From: Bhargavaea cecembensis
GTDB lineage: Bacteria > Bacillota > Bacilli > Bacillales_A > Planococcaceae
Direction: 5' to 3'
NCBI RefSeq assembly: GCF_001619585.1
Contig: NZ_LQNT01000010.1
Location: forward strand, 1 to 64,000
Length of the DNA stretch: 64,000 nt
Shown here: piece by piece, positions 17,537-26,780 of the stretch
Numbering within the stretch: position 1 is the stretch's first letter
Layout: each line of letters begins with the position of its first letter
Position numbers and translations under genes: made by a program
Notes under the pieces: generated by a model
What the model was told of the DNA's origin: nothing
Databases searched by the model: none
The model's input: the letters and a program-made list of their open reading frames with translations, nothing else

Positions 17537-18160
17537 TCATCTCTCGCCAAATGCCAACCGAAGTCCGATGAGCGTAAACAAACCGCCCTGAATCAGATTC
17601 ATTCTTCCGGATAGAGATGGATATTTGCGGATCAGCCTGCCGATCTTGCCGGCAAAGAGGCTGATCAGTGAAAAGATGACAAATGCCTGAATGAGAAAGA
17701 CGAGGCCGAGTATCAGCATCTGCAATTGGACATTGCTGCCGGTGTTTGTAACGAACTGGGGAAGCAGGGCAAGGAAAAACAGGGAGACTTTCGGATTCAG
17801 CAAATTCATGATCAATCCTTTTTTGTACAGTGATCTGTAGTCCGACGCGGTTCCGCTCTCGAGGTTCAGGGCGGTGTCTTTCGCTTTAAATGACTGATAA
17901 GCCAGGTACAGCAAGTAAGCGGCTCCTGCGTACTTCACCAGTGAAAAAGCGAAAGCGGACTGATAGATCAGAGCGGACAGACCGATTACAGCAGCCGCGA
18001 TATGTACAAGCAAGCCTGTGCAAAGCCCAAGCGTCGTCCAGATTCCTGCCAGTTTCCCGCCGGCAATGCTCTGTGCCAATGTGAATAGGTTATCCGGTCC
18101 CGGCATGATGGTCAGCACGACTGCAGCTCCGAGAAAGGAAAGCATTAAAACCAGGTCCAT
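17537..18160 (-). CDS. LysE/RhtB family amino-acid exporter
   Basis: 207 residues with the family N terminus (LGAAVVLTIMPGPDNLFTLAQSI), GKLAGIWTTLGLCTGLLVH, and the KGLIMNLLNPKVSLFFLALLPQF block typical of RhtB proteins. About six membrane segments. Exporters of this family move amino acids such as homoserine, threonine or lysine outward; the substrate cannot be told from sequence. AGGAGG lies shortly before the ATG. It is not clearly cotranscribed with yoxD, about 105 bases away. Confidence 0.88.
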   Translation of the reverse strand: MDLVLMLSFLGAAVVLTIMPGPDNLFTLAQSIAGGKLAGIWTTLGLCTGLLVHIAAAVIGLSALIYQSAFAFSLVKYAGAAYLLYLAYQSFKAKDTALNLESGTASDYRSLYKKGLIMNLLNPKVSLFFLALLPQFVTNTGSNVQLQMLILGLVFLIQAFVIFSLISLFAGKIGRLIRKYPSLSGRMNLIQGGLFTLIGLRLAFGER

Positions 18161-18281
18161 TGTTTTTCCTCCTTTTATCTCTTATCAATTCTACGGTATA
18201 TCAAGTTATTTTGAGTTGATAGGTTGAATGACAACAATTCAAAAGTGGGTTTATTTTTTTTCACCCAATATCTACATGCAG

Positions 18282-18312
18282 GCCTCTCACTATTATTGGT
18301 GAGGGGCTTTTG
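18282..18312 (+). terminator. Orphan terminator in the abgT leader
   Basis: GCCTCTCAC pairs with GTGAGGGGC, followed by TTTTGCT. No plus-strand gene ends here; upstream is the start of the LysE gene on the other strand. It resembles the hairpins at 6671, 7279 and 11889. The remaining bases from 18161 to 18471 hold no gene. Confidence 0.5.
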
Positions 18313-18470
18313 CTATTTGAGTAATAAATATGTTCCCAAAGCGGGGGAATGATCTGATATTTTTTACTTCGATTATCTTGAGTTAAAACTTTTTGCTGAA
18401 TAGTACCCAGAATGTATACTAAGCTAATCTCTAATCAACCTAATGTAAATCAATCAGGAGGAAGCTGTCT

Positions 18471-20015
18471 ATGAAGCGGACCGATTCATCAAAATCGATT
18501 CGATTACTGAATTTCATTGAAGAGAAGGGGAACAAACTGCCTCACCCTGTCACGATTTTTATTTTGTTTACCTTCATCGTGATTGTGGCTTCCCATATTT
18601 TATATGTTCTTGGAACCAGCGTGACATTTGAGGGTGTCAATAATGAGACGATGCAGACCGAGATGCTGACGGTGAAAGCAGAAAGCCTGCTTGTGCCAGA
18701 GGGAATCGCCTACATGTTTTCCAATGTCGTCTCAAATTTCACATCGTTTGTGGCGCTTGGCCCGGTATTGGTCGCCATGCTCGGCGTCGGCGTCGCGGAA
18801 AAGAGCGGGTACATCAGTGCCTTAATGACCAATACTGTGACGAAGGCGCCAAAACGGTTTGTCACGCCGATTGTCGTGCTGATGGGGGTGTTGTCCAATG
18901 TGGCAGCGTCCGTCGGCTATGTCGTACTGGTTCCGCTCGGGGCCATCGTGTTTCTGGGCTTTAACCGGCATCCCCTGGCAGGGCTGTCTGCAGCGTTTGC
19001 CGGAGTTGCGGGCGGGTACTCTGCAAACCTGTTCATCGGCACCAATGATCCCCTGCTCAGCGGGATTACGACAGAGGCCGCCAAGATTCTGGATGCCGGT
19101 TATGTGGTCAATCCGACCGATAACTGGTTTTATATGTTCGCTTCCACGTTCCTCATCGTCATCATCGGTACATTGATCACCGATAAGCTGATCGAACCGA
19201 AGCTGGGGAAATATGAACCGGCCGGAGCGTTAGAGGAAAACCGCAAAAATGGAATTTCGGCCATCGAGAAAAAGGGGCTGCGCTGGGCCAATCTGTCTGT
19301 CCTGCTGACCATTGCAGCGATCGCTCTTCTCGTCCTGCCGGAACATGCACCACTTCGTGGAGAGGGAGGGTCTATCGTCTCCTCTCCGTTTATGAGCAGC
19401 ATCATTTTCCTGATGATGCTGATCTTCCTGGTGCCCGGGACCGTATATGGCCTGGTCACCAGAACCATTAAAAACGATAAAGACATTGCGGGTCTGATGA
19501 CTTCGTCCCTGGAAACGATGGCCGGTTTTATCGTGCTGATCTTTTTTGCCGCTCAGTTTGTGGCGTTGTTTAACTATACAAACCTGGGGACCATCATCGC
19601 GGTAAATGGTGCTGAACTGCTGAAGGCAATCCAACTGGACGGCGTTCTGCTTCTTGTGGCGCTCATCTTCATCACGACCGTCATCAACTTGTTTATCGCC
19701 GCTGACTCAGCCAAATGGGCAATCATGGCTCCGGTGTTCGTGCCGATGTTCATGCAGATGGGCATCGCTCCGGAAGTCACCCAGGTGGCGTATCGCGTCG
19801 GTGATTCATCCACGAACATCATTTCTCCGCTGATGCCATTCTTCCCGCTCGTTGTTGCGTTTGCACAGCGATACGGGAAACAGAATGGGGTAGGGACCGT
19901 AATTTCACTAATGCTTCCATACTCAATCGCCATTTTGATCTGCTGGACGATCTTCTTCACCGTATGGTACCTGCTCGGCATCCCGGTCGGGCCGGGGACA
20001 AGCTTAACCTATTAA
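18471..20015 (+). CDS. abgT: AbgT family transporter (p-aminobenzoyl-glutamate type)
   Basis: 514 residues with the AbgT signature start (LNFIEEKGNKLPHPVTIFILFT), the paired discriminating loops (SNVAASVGYVVLVPLGA and AGGYSANLFIGTNDPLLSGITTEAA) and the C-terminal IAADSAKWAIMAPVFVPM / YRVGDSSTNIISPLMPFFP. Members import p-aminobenzoyl-glutamate or act as proton-driven sulfonamide exporters (YdaH, MtrF). CAGGAGG precedes the ATG. An OsmC-type gene follows after 12 bases, forming an operon; no aminobenzoyl-glutamate hydrolase is adjacent. Confidence 0.9.
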   Translation: MKRTDSSKSIRLLNFIEEKGNKLPHPVTIFILFTFIVIVASHILYVLGTSVTFEGVNNETMQTEMLTVKAESLLVPEGIAYMFSNVVSNFTSFVALGPVLVAMLGVGVAEKSGYISALMTNTVTKAPKRFVTPIVVLMGVLSNVAASVGYVVLVPLGAIVFLGFNRHPLAGLSAAFAGVAGGYSANLFIGTNDPLLSGITTEAAKILDAGYVVNPTDNWFYMFASTFLIVIIGTLITDKLIEPKLGKYEPAGALEENRKNGISAIEKKGLRWANLSVLLTIAAIALLVLPEHAPLRGEGGSIVSSPFMSSIIFLMMLIFLVPGTVYGLVTRTIKNDKDIAGLMTSSLETMAGFIVLIFFAAQFVALFNYTNLGTIIAVNGAELLKAIQLDGVLLLVALIFITTVINLFIAADSAKWAIMAPVFVPMFMQMGIAPEVTQVAYRVGDSSTNIISPLMPFFPLVVAFAQRYGKQNGVGTVISLMLPYSIAILICWTIFFTVWYLLGIPVGPGTSLTY

Positions 20016-20027
20016 GGAGGAACATAA

Positions 20028-20447
20028 ATGAAAGTAAAGACGACTTGGACGGGCGGCAGGGCTTTTACGGCCGTCGGAGATTCCGGGTATGACATCAACA
20101 TGGATGCGACGGAAGCCTATGGCGGCTTGGGAAAAGGTGCGACTCCGACGGAAATGTTGCTGGGGTCATTGGCCGGATGTATCGGTATCGACGTCACGAT
20201 GATCTTGAGGCCCCATTTGGAGAGAATCAATAAGATTGAAATTGAAACTGAGGGCATTCGGAAAGAAGAAGCACCAAAAGGCTTCACCGGAATGACGGTG
20301 ACCTTTGTCGTCGATGGGGACATCGACAGCAAAAAGGTATGGCGCGCAATCCGTCTGGGAGAGGAAAAGTATTGTTCCGTCTCAGATTCCCTGAGCGCCG
20401 AGATCTCCTACCGGTTGATCCTGAATGGTGAACCACAGGAAATCTGA
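20028..20447 (+). CDS. OsmC family protein
   Basis: 139 residues, standard OsmC/Ohr size. TPTEMLLGSLAGCIGIDVTMIL holds the first redox Cys; the second Cys is in EEKYCSVSDSL. The fold reduces organic hydroperoxides in Ohr/OsmC. The AGCxxxD/YC spacing here is of the YhfA/OsmC-like subgroup rather than Ohr. AAGGAGGAAC before the ATG; second gene of the abgT operon. A link between transport and peroxide detoxification is not known. Confidence 0.88.
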   Translation: MKVKTTWTGGRAFTAVGDSGYDINMDATEAYGGLGKGATPTEMLLGSLAGCIGIDVTMILRPHLERINKIEIETEGIRKEEAPKGFTGMTVTFVVDGDIDSKKVWRAIRLGEEKYCSVSDSLSAEISYRLILNGEPQEI

Positions 20448-20503
20448 AGTCTGCAATTCACTGGAGCCCGGGAACACTTGCCTGAACACCAGAACACCAA
20501 AAG

Positions 20504-20540
20504 GGCTGGAGGAAGACTTTTCATCTTCCTCCGGCCTCTT
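20504..20540 (+). terminator. abgT-osmC terminator
   Basis: GGctGGAGGAAGA pairs with TCTTCCTCCgGCC over a TTTTCA-type loop, then TCTTTAT. Confidence 0.75.
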
Positions 20541-20544
20541 TATT

Positions 20545-20800
20545 TACTGCCGCCGGTGCCATTCGTTTATGCGGCCGGCGGCGAATAGTTCCCAATATAA
20601 AAGCCATACTCAAACGGAGGAGGACTTGACAAAGATAATTGAAAAAATATTGTGTATATTGGGAAAGTGAGAGGCGCATCTACTCAGTTTTATTCACAGG
20701 GATCAGAGGAAAAGGAAATCCAGACAGCATAAGCATACCCGGAATTGGCGGTTTCACTTGAGATTTTGAATGATTCGTGTCATTTGTCCCGATAGCAGTA
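20545..20800. other. Non-coding gap before ahpC with a long-range inverted repeat
   Basis: A CGCCGGTG..GGCCGGCGG hairpin lies near 20550-20582, and CCCAATATA (20591-20599) is repeated inverted as TATATTGGG (20655-20663). TTGACA at 20627 lies inside. No credible gene is seen. Confidence 0.35.
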
Positions 20801-20802
20801 TA

Positions 20803-20832
20803 TTGGTTGACTAAAGCTCAGATTCATATAAT
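20803..20832 (+). promoter_or_regulatory. ahpC promoter
   Basis: A perfect TATAAT at 20827-20832 with TTGGTT at 20803-20808 (18-base spacer); the overlapping TTGACT at 20807 would give too short a spacer. Confidence 0.5.
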
Positions 20833-20845
20833 AATGAATATGTAA

Positions 20846-20860
20846 TTAGAATTATTATAG
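20846..20860. promoter_or_regulatory. PerR box at ahpC
   Basis: TTAGAATTATTATAG matches the 15-bp PerR consensus TTATAATNATTATAA at all but two defined positions and lies just after the expected transcription start, as in PerR-repressed peroxide genes of B. subtilis. Confidence 0.7.
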
Positions 20861-20933
20861 TTAAGTAGGGTCAGCGCTGAGGATGTCAGGGCCGGAACAA
20901 CTATAAAATACAAGCCAACAGGAGGAATTTTTC

Positions 20934-21503
20934 ATGTCTCTTATCGGAAAAACAATCGAACCATTCAAGGCTAACGCGTACAACGCAGGCACAGGCGAAT
21001 TCATCGAGGTTACAGACGAAAACATGAAGGGCAAATGGAGCATCGTGTGCTTCTACCCGGCTGACTTCACTTTCGTATGCCCGACTGAACTGAGCGACCT
21101 GCAGAAAGAATACGCAACTCTGAAAGGTCTCGATGTTGAAGTTTACTCCGTATCGACGGACACTCACTTCACGCACAAAGCATGGCACGATCATTCCGAT
21201 GCAATCAGCACACTGGAATATGTCATGATCGGTGACCCTTCCCAGAAAATCACGCGCAGCTTCGACGTTCTCGACGAAGAAGAAGGCCTTGCACAACGCG
21301 GCACATTCATCATCGACCCGGATGGCGTCGTACAGGCTGCTGAAATCAACGCTGACGGCATTGGCCGTGACGCAAGCACGCTCGTGAACAAAATCAAAGC
21401 GGCTCAATACGTCCGCAACAACCCAGGCGAAGTCTGCCCTGCAAAATGGCAGGAAGGCGAAGAAACACTGAAGCCTAGCCTTGACCTCGTAGGCAAAATT
21501 TAA
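20934..21503 (+). CDS. ahpC: Alkyl hydroperoxide reductase subunit C
   Basis: 189 residues. Typical 2-Cys peroxiredoxin: peroxidatic Cys49 in [10 protein letters not shown] and resolving Cys168 in GEVCPAKW. It reduces H2O2, organic peroxides and peroxynitrite in the cytosol and is recycled by AhpF, which follows after 11 bases. CAGGAGGAATTTTTC precedes the ATG. Codon use is strongly biased, as expected for an abundant protein. Control by PerR is inferred from the box at 20846. Confidence 0.97.
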   Translation: MSLIGKTIEPFKANAYNAGTGEFIEVTDENMKGKWSIVCFYPADFTFVCPTELSDLQKEYATLKGLDVEVYSVSTDTHFTHKAWHDHSDAISTLEYVMIGDPSQKITRSFDVLDEEEGLAQRGTFIIDPDGVVQAAEINADGIGRDASTLVNKIKAAQYVRNNPGEVCPAKWQEGEETLKPSLDLVGKI

Positions 21504-21514
21504 GGAGAGATAAC

Positions 21515-23065
21515 ATGGCACTTGATGCACAGATCAAGCAGCAGCTTGCACAGTATCTCGAACTGATGGAAGGCGATGTGGTTCTCAAGGTCAGCGCGGG
21601 AACCGATAAAGCATCCCAGGAAATGACGGCTCTGACTGATGAGCTGGCAGCCATGTCATCCCACATCAAAGTGGAACAGGCTGAGCTGGAAAGAACACCT
21701 AGCTTCAGCGTGAACCGTCCGGGCGAAGAAACCGGCATTGTCTTTTCCGGAACGCCGCTCGGCCATGAGTTCACTTCCCTCGTCCTCGCGCTTCTGCAAG
21801 TAAGCGGACGTGCGCCGAAAGTGGATGAGAAAGTGGTCAAGCAGGTGAAGAACATCAAGGATGAGCTTCACTTCGTGTCCTACATCAGCCTGACTTGCCA
21901 GAACTGTCCTGAAGTGGTGCAGGCACTCAACACGATGAGTGTCCTCAACCCGAACATCACGCACTCGATGGTCGACGGCGCGGTGTTCAAGGAAGAAGTC
22001 GAAAGCAAGAACATCATGGCTGTTCCTACCGTTTACCTGAACGGCGAACCGTTCACAAACGGACGCAAGACAATCGAGGAAATCCTCGCGGAACTCGGAA
22101 GCACCGCAGACGCATCTGAATTCGAAGACAAAGAGCCGTTTGACGTCCTCGTTGTCGGCGGCGGCCCTGCAGGCGCGAGCGCGGCAATCTATGCGGCGCG
22201 CAAGGGCATCCGTACAGGTGTGGTCGCCGAGCGTTTCGGCGGGCAGATCCTGGATACGGCAGCAATCGAGAACTTCATCAGCGTGAAGCATACCGAAGGG
22301 CCGAAGCTCGCAGCGAGCCTCGAAGAGCACGTCAAGGAATACAACGTCGACGTGATGAACCTTCAGCGTGCAAAGCGTCTGGAGAAGAAAGACTTTGTCG
22401 AAATCGAGCTGGAAAACGGTGCGGTCCTCAAGAGTAAGTCAGTGATTCTCGCAACGGGTGCGCGCTGGCGCAATATCGGCGTGCCGGGCGAAGCGGAATT
22501 CCGGAACAAAGGCGTCGCTTACTGCCCGCACTGTGACGGACCGCTGTTTGAAGGCAAGGATGTAGCGGTCGTCGGCGGCGGAAACTCCGGAATTGAGGCA
22601 GCAATTGACCTCGCGGGCATCACGAATCACGTGACGGTCCTTGAGTTCGGTGCTGAACTCAGAGCGGATTCCGTTCTTCAAGAGCGTCTGTACAGCCTGC
22701 CTAACGTCACGGTCGTGAAAAACGCCCAGACGACGGAAATCACAGGCACGGACAAAGTTGACGGCATTACCTACATCGACCGGGAGACCGGCGAAGAAAA
22801 GCATGTTGCACTGGCCGGTGTCTTCGTCCAGATCGGCCTCGTGCCGAACACGGACTGGCTTGGCGACTCGGTCGAACGCAACAAGTTCGGCGAGGTCATG
22901 GTCGACAAGCGCGGCGCGACGAACGTGCCTGGCGTGTTTGCGGCAGGAGACTGCTCGGACAGCGCGTTCAAGCAGATCATCATCTCGATGGGCGCGGGTG
23001 CAACTGCATCCCTGAGCGCATTCGATTATCTGGTCCGCAGCCAGGTTGAAACGGTTAAGGCATAA
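21515..23065 (+). CDS. ahpF: Alkyl hydroperoxide reductase subunit F
   Basis: 516 residues, full length. The N-terminal double thioredoxin-fold domain carries Cys128-x-x-Cys131 (LTCQNCPEV). The C-terminal thioredoxin reductase-like part has the FAD site GGGPAGASAAIYAARKG, the redox pair CPHC at Cys337/Cys340, the NAD(P) site GGGNSGIEAA and the ending FAAGDCSDSAFKQIIISMGAGATASL. It passes electrons from NADH through FAD to AhpC. TAAGGAGAG precedes the ATG; it shares the ahpC promoter and PerR box. Confidence 0.97.
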   Translation: MALDAQIKQQLAQYLELMEGDVVLKVSAGTDKASQEMTALTDELAAMSSHIKVEQAELERTPSFSVNRPGEETGIVFSGTPLGHEFTSLVLALLQVSGRAPKVDEKVVKQVKNIKDELHFVSYISLTCQNCPEVVQALNTMSVLNPNITHSMVDGAVFKEEVESKNIMAVPTVYLNGEPFTNGRKTIEEILAELGSTADASEFEDKEPFDVLVVGGGPAGASAAIYAARKGIRTGVVAERFGGQILDTAAIENFISVKHTEGPKLAASLEEHVKEYNVDVMNLQRAKRLEKKDFVEIELENGAVLKSKSVILATGARWRNIGVPGEAEFRNKGVAYCPHCDGPLFEGKDVAVVGGGNSGIEAAIDLAGITNHVTVLEFGAELRADSVLQERLYSLPNVTVVKNAQTTEITGTDKVDGITYIDRETGEEKHVALAGVFVQIGLVPNTDWLGDSVERNKFGEVMVDKRGATNVPGVFAAGDCSDSAFKQIIISMGAGATASLSAFDYLVRSQVETVKA

Positions 23066-23072
23066 TGATTGG

Positions 23073-23102
23073 GAGCAGGTTCCTTGTGAACCTGCTCTTT
23101 TG
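23073..23102 (+). terminator. ahpCF terminator
   Basis: GAGCAGGTTC / GAACCTGCTC with CTTGT loop followed by TTTTGTT. Confidence 0.85.
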
Positions 23103-23118
23103 TTGTGGAGACGAGTGC

Positions 23119-23223
23119 TTCTTGGACACTCGTTGTCTCTGCCTGTACTTTCATGAGCGCTGCTTGTACTCTCATAGCCTCTGCCTATACTCTCAGGATC
23201 ACTGCTTGTACACTCACTGTCCA
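23119..23223. repeat. Cluster of five degenerate 21-bp repeats
   Basis: Units start at 23119, 23140, 23161, 23182 and 23203, exactly 21 bases apart. The shared core is TGCYTGTACWCTCA followed by seven variable bases. Because 21 is a multiple of three, each frame reads as a seven-residue repeat, which creates spurious ORFs on both strands. There are no spacers as in CRISPR. Confidence 0.7.
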
Positions 23224-23366
23224 TGCAAAATACCGCCATTTTTCGACAACCCTCTTCCGGATCGGACCGAATTCGGATACAGTGGAAGAAGATGGCCGGG
23301 TGTGAAACCATTTCCCGGCAAACGCGTATTAGTTAGAAACACCACAGAATAAAAGGGGGTGCCCCC

Positions 23367-25841
23367 GTGAGTGAAGAGATGAAGGAACTGCTGAAGCGCC
23401 TAGCTGGTATGGAAGAGGAAATGCGGGCGATGCGGCAGGAGCTGAAGTCTTTAAAGTCCGGTGAAGACGAGAGAGTACAAACGCAACGTGAGCAACAAGC
23501 GGCCGCGGAACCGAAGGCGGATGACAGGCCTGCTCCGGAACCGGAAAGTGTGCCGGAGCAACTGGTTGAACCTGAGATTCAGGAGGCGGAGCCCATGTCG
23601 GCAGAAGATCCTGCAGCAGGGGGTGAACCTCCTGCAGGGGAACCGGCATTGGAGGTACAACCGGCGGAAGAGCCGGAGAAGGAATCCGAATCCGCACGTC
23701 CGCCTTCCCTGTCGGAGATGATGGCGAGCATCGGGCTCGGCGGAGCAAAGGACAGTGAAGGGGAGCCGGATTCTCCGGTGCAAGACGAGCCTGCCGCAAC
23801 GCCGGAGGCCGGACGTCCAGAATCAGCGGAACGGCCCAAAACTCCTGAAGAATCACAAAACGCCATGCCGGCAACGACCTATGGCTGGTTGCGGCAACCC
23901 GGAGAAGAGAAGCAGGAGAAGGCGGACGGGAGGAAAGAAATCCCGTCGCCGTCGCCCGTTCAGAAGCCGGTGTTCAAGGAACAGCAGCCGTTCGACTTCG
24001 AGCGGCAGTTCGCCGTCTGGCTTCCGAGGGTGTTCATGGTCATCCTGCTGCTTGGCGTGCTGTGGGGACTCAAGGTCAGCTTCGACATGGGCTGGATCAC
24101 CGAAGGAGTCCGGGTGGCCCTTGGTTATCTGGGATCCATCCTGCTCGGTTATCTGGGCTACCGTTCTATCAGGGGATCACGGCGGGGATTCGGCCTGACG
24201 CTCTGGGGCGGGACGATCGCCCTCGGGATCCTGACAACGTTCGCGGCAAATCAGCTGTACGGCTATCTGCCGCTGATTCCGGCATTCCTGATCGGTATCG
24301 CCTATATTGCAGCCGGCATCTATGCATCCATCCGGACAAACTCTGAGACGCTTACGATCTTCACGGCGATCGCAGGTTTCCTCCTGCCGTTTCTCCTGGA
24401 AGGGGAAGGGGCGTCCGCAGTCATGTTCTGCGCGTATGTCCTCATTTTGTTTTTGTCGCTGTTCTACGTGTCGGTCAGAAGCCGGCACCGCGTGACGTTC
24501 TACGCCCTGTTCCTCCTGTTTAACATGACGCTTTATATGTATCTTCTGCTGGACGGCGTGCGGGGCGGTTATGAGAATCTTGTCGCCGCGACCGCGCTCA
24601 TTCAGCATCTCGCGCTTCTGTTCTTTTACCTGAAAGGAAGCATTCCCCGGTTCATCTTTACGGAAGTGCTTTTGTATGTGAATTTCGTGTTCGGTCTCAT
24701 CTGGATCATGCTGTTTGACGAGCCGATTCTTCAGGTTGCATACGGTGTGCTGGCGGTGCTCTATGCGGCACTGGCCGTCTATGCCTACATGCTGAAAGAT
24801 TCGTCTCTGCAGGATATCCTGACGACGATGGCGGTGGCGGCATTTGCCGTCTTTATCCTCAGCTTCCGCATGGATGGACCGGCCGTGCAGCTGATGCTGC
24901 TGTTCGTCGTCGGAGCGGCCGGCATCTGGGCGGGGCTCCGCTCCGGCGCGATGCGGACACTGGCAGTGTCGGGCGGGCTGTATGCACTTGGCTCCCTTTC
25001 CACGGTGTCGTTCGGCTGGTTCCGTGAGTTTTTTTCTGCGGAACATGCGGTATGGCTTATGTTCATCGGGACACTTGCGCTTGTTTATGCGGCATTCTAC
25101 CAGCATCGGCCTGCATGGATCAAAACTTCACAGATCGATGCCGCACTGATTGCCGGGCAGATTGTTGTCCTGATCTACATGTTCCGCCTGTCGGGTGTTC
25201 TTCTCCGGGATGCGGAACTTGCATTCGGACCGGAATGGCATCTGAGGATCGGCATCATCGGCCTCTTGGCATTCGGCAGCTACTTTCTTCACCGTTCGGC
25301 GCACGGGCGTTATGTGGCCGGGGCAGGGGCGATTGAGTTTATCACGCTCGGCGTTCTGCTCCTGTTTATGCCGATGACCGGCTGGCAGGGCGGCGGCTTC
25401 TGGCTCAGCCTCGCAGTCAGCCTGCTTTTTGCGGCCGGGGTGACCTATCTGTCCGTGAAAGCGATCCGTGGACAGATTGGCGAGAAGAGAAGGCTGGAGG
25501 TCCCCACAGTCGCGTTCCTGCTTCAGTTCCTTTACTTCTTCCTTTTGAACAAGTGGCTTTTCTCCGGCGTCAGGGAATTTGACTGGGAGAACGAGACGGT
25601 CCTCTTTGTCCATACGTTCCTCCTCTTCCTGTTCGCGTTTGTTTCGATCACTGCCGGCCGGAAGATGAATTGGAAGGCGGTGCGTAATGCAGGCATTGTG
25701 CTGCTCGCATTGAGCTTTTCGAAGCTGTTCATCGTCGACCTGGCTTCGGTCTCGGTCGTCATCCGTGCCCTCCTCTTCACTGCGGTCGGCGCAGCCGGTC
25801 TTATCTACTCAAGAACATTGCAGAAAGACGATGGAGAATAA
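23367..25841 (+). CDS. DUF2339 multi-pass membrane protein
   Basis: 824 residues from a GTG at 23367 with AAGGGGGTG upstream. Residues 1-40 are a coiled coil (MKELLKRLAGMEEEMRAM), about 40-205 a disordered Pro/Glu/Ala-rich linker, and about 210-815 more than twenty hydrophobic segments typical of DUF2339 proteins, starting ERQFAVWLPRVFMVILLLGVLWGLK. Family function is unknown; proposals include envelope or transport roles. Single gene with its own terminator. Confidence 0.85.
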   Translation: MSEEMKELLKRLAGMEEEMRAMRQELKSLKSGEDERVQTQREQQAAAEPKADDRPAPEPESVPEQLVEPEIQEAEPMSAEDPAAGGEPPAGEPALEVQPAEEPEKESESARPPSLSEMMASIGLGGAKDSEGEPDSPVQDEPAATPEAGRPESAERPKTPEESQNAMPATTYGWLRQPGEEKQEKADGRKEIPSPSPVQKPVFKEQQPFDFERQFAVWLPRVFMVILLLGVLWGLKVSFDMGWITEGVRVALGYLGSILLGYLGYRSIRGSRRGFGLTLWGGTIALGILTTFAANQLYGYLPLIPAFLIGIAYIAAGIYASIRTNSETLTIFTAIAGFLLPFLLEGEGASAVMFCAYVLILFLSLFYVSVRSRHRVTFYALFLLFNMTLYMYLLLDGVRGGYENLVAATALIQHLALLFFYLKGSIPRFIFTEVLLYVNFVFGLIWIMLFDEPILQVAYGVLAVLYAALAVYAYMLKDSSLQDILTTMAVAAFAVFILSFRMDGPAVQLMLLFVVGAAGIWAGLRSGAMRTLAVSGGLYALGSLSTVSFGWFREFFSAEHAVWLMFIGTLALVYAAFYQHRPAWIKTSQIDAALIAGQIVVLIYMFRLSGVLLRDAELAFGPEWHLRIGIIGLLAFGSYFLHRSAHGRYVAGAGAIEFITLGVLLLFMPMTGWQGGGFWLSLAVSLLFAAGVTYLSVKAIRGQIGEKRRLEVPTVAFLLQFLYFFLLNKWLFSGVREFDWENETVLFVHTFLLFLFAFVSITAGRKMNWKAVRNAGIVLLALSFSKLFIVDLASVSVVIRALLFTAVGAAGLIYSRTLQKDDGE

Positions 25842-25851
25842 AAAATCATCT

Positions 25852-25880
25852 GCTTCCGGAGCACCTCCGGAAGCTTTTTT
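25852..25880 (+). terminator. Terminator after the DUF2339 gene
   Basis: GCTTCCGGAG / CTCCGGAAGC with CAC loop and TTTTTT. Confidence 0.9.
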
Positions 25881-25960
25881 GAATTCGCAATTTCGTCATT
25901 TGACCGGCTGTCTAAGCTCAGTGTCCCAGGGTATAGGATGGATGAAGAGGAGGCGTTAGG

Positions 25961-26662
25961 ATGGAAAACTTGAACGGAAAGACAGCCATTGTGACAGGGG
26001 CCAGCAGCGGGATCGGAAAGGCGGTTGCCTATAGGCTTGCCAAAGAGGGACTGAACGTCGTCCTTGCGGCAAGGAGTACAGAAAAATTGAAGGATGTGGA
26101 AGAGGAGATTAACAGCGGAGCGAGCGGAGAGGCCATTGCTGTGCCGACCGATATGACAGACCAGTCGAGTGTCAGGGAACTCGTCCAAAAAGCCGCGGAG
26201 GCATACAGTACCGTCGATATTATCGTCAACAATGCCGGGCAGATGCTCGCAGGGACGGTACGCTCCGGGAAGACGGATGAATGGGACAGTATGATCGACG
26301 TCAACATCAAGGGGTTGCTGTACGCGACAAATGCCGTTCTGCCCGGAATGATCGGCCGGGGATCCGGTCATATCCTGAATATCGACTCCGTCTCGGGCCA
26401 TGAAGTGACGAAGACAAGCACCGTCTACAGCGCGACAAAATTTGCCGTCCGGGCAATCTCGATGGGCCTTGAAAAGGAGTTGGCCCGCACCGGCGTCCGT
26501 GTGACCAACATCTCCCCGGGGATGGTCGATACCCCGCTTATGGGATCCCGTAGCGTCGACCGGAAAATCCTCGACCCGGAGAACATCGCGGAGGCCATTG
26601 TTTACGCGCTCACCCAGCCGACGCATGTCAATGTGAACGAAATTACGATCCGGCCGGTCTGA
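25961..26662 (+). CDS. Short-chain dehydrogenase/reductase
   Basis: 233 residues. NADP-type TGASSGIG, NNAGQ, catalytic Ser in LNIDSVSGHE and the catalytic YSATK. The form resembles the YdfG/serine dehydrogenase-like clade of classical SDRs rather than FabG; the substrate is not determinable. GAGGAGG lies 8-9 bases before the ATG. Confidence 0.88.
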   Translation: MENLNGKTAIVTGASSGIGKAVAYRLAKEGLNVVLAARSTEKLKDVEEEINSGASGEAIAVPTDMTDQSSVRELVQKAAEAYSTVDIIVNNAGQMLAGTVRSGKTDEWDSMIDVNIKGLLYATNAVLPGMIGRGSGHILNIDSVSGHEVTKTSTVYSATKFAVRAISMGLEKELARTGVRVTNISPGMVDTPLMGSRSVDRKILDPENIAEAIVYALTQPTHVNVNEITIRPV

Positions 26663-26780
26663 CCGCCAATACCGAGCCATCAATCATCTTAGGGAGGATA
26701 AAAAGGTTCTGAATTATTGAACTGTTTGATTCTTTTCCGTAAGATTGAAGATGGGACAATACCAGAAGGAGGCGGCCTGA

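Noticed and set aside
20425-20670. 81-residue ORF after osmC
   Set aside because: Starts within osmC and spans the terminator at 20504.
23119-23223. CRISPR array
   Set aside because: No unique spacers between repeats; unit 21 bp, units are degenerate, no cas genes.
22439-23311. Minus-strand ORF of 290 residues overlapping ahpF and the 21-bp repeats
   Set aside because: Repetitive Ser/Glu stretches arise from the 21-bp units and the rest is antisense to ahpF.
24177-25106. 309-residue minus-strand ORF within the DUF2339 gene
   Set aside because: His/Gln/Arg-rich mirror of hydrophobic codons; no start signal.
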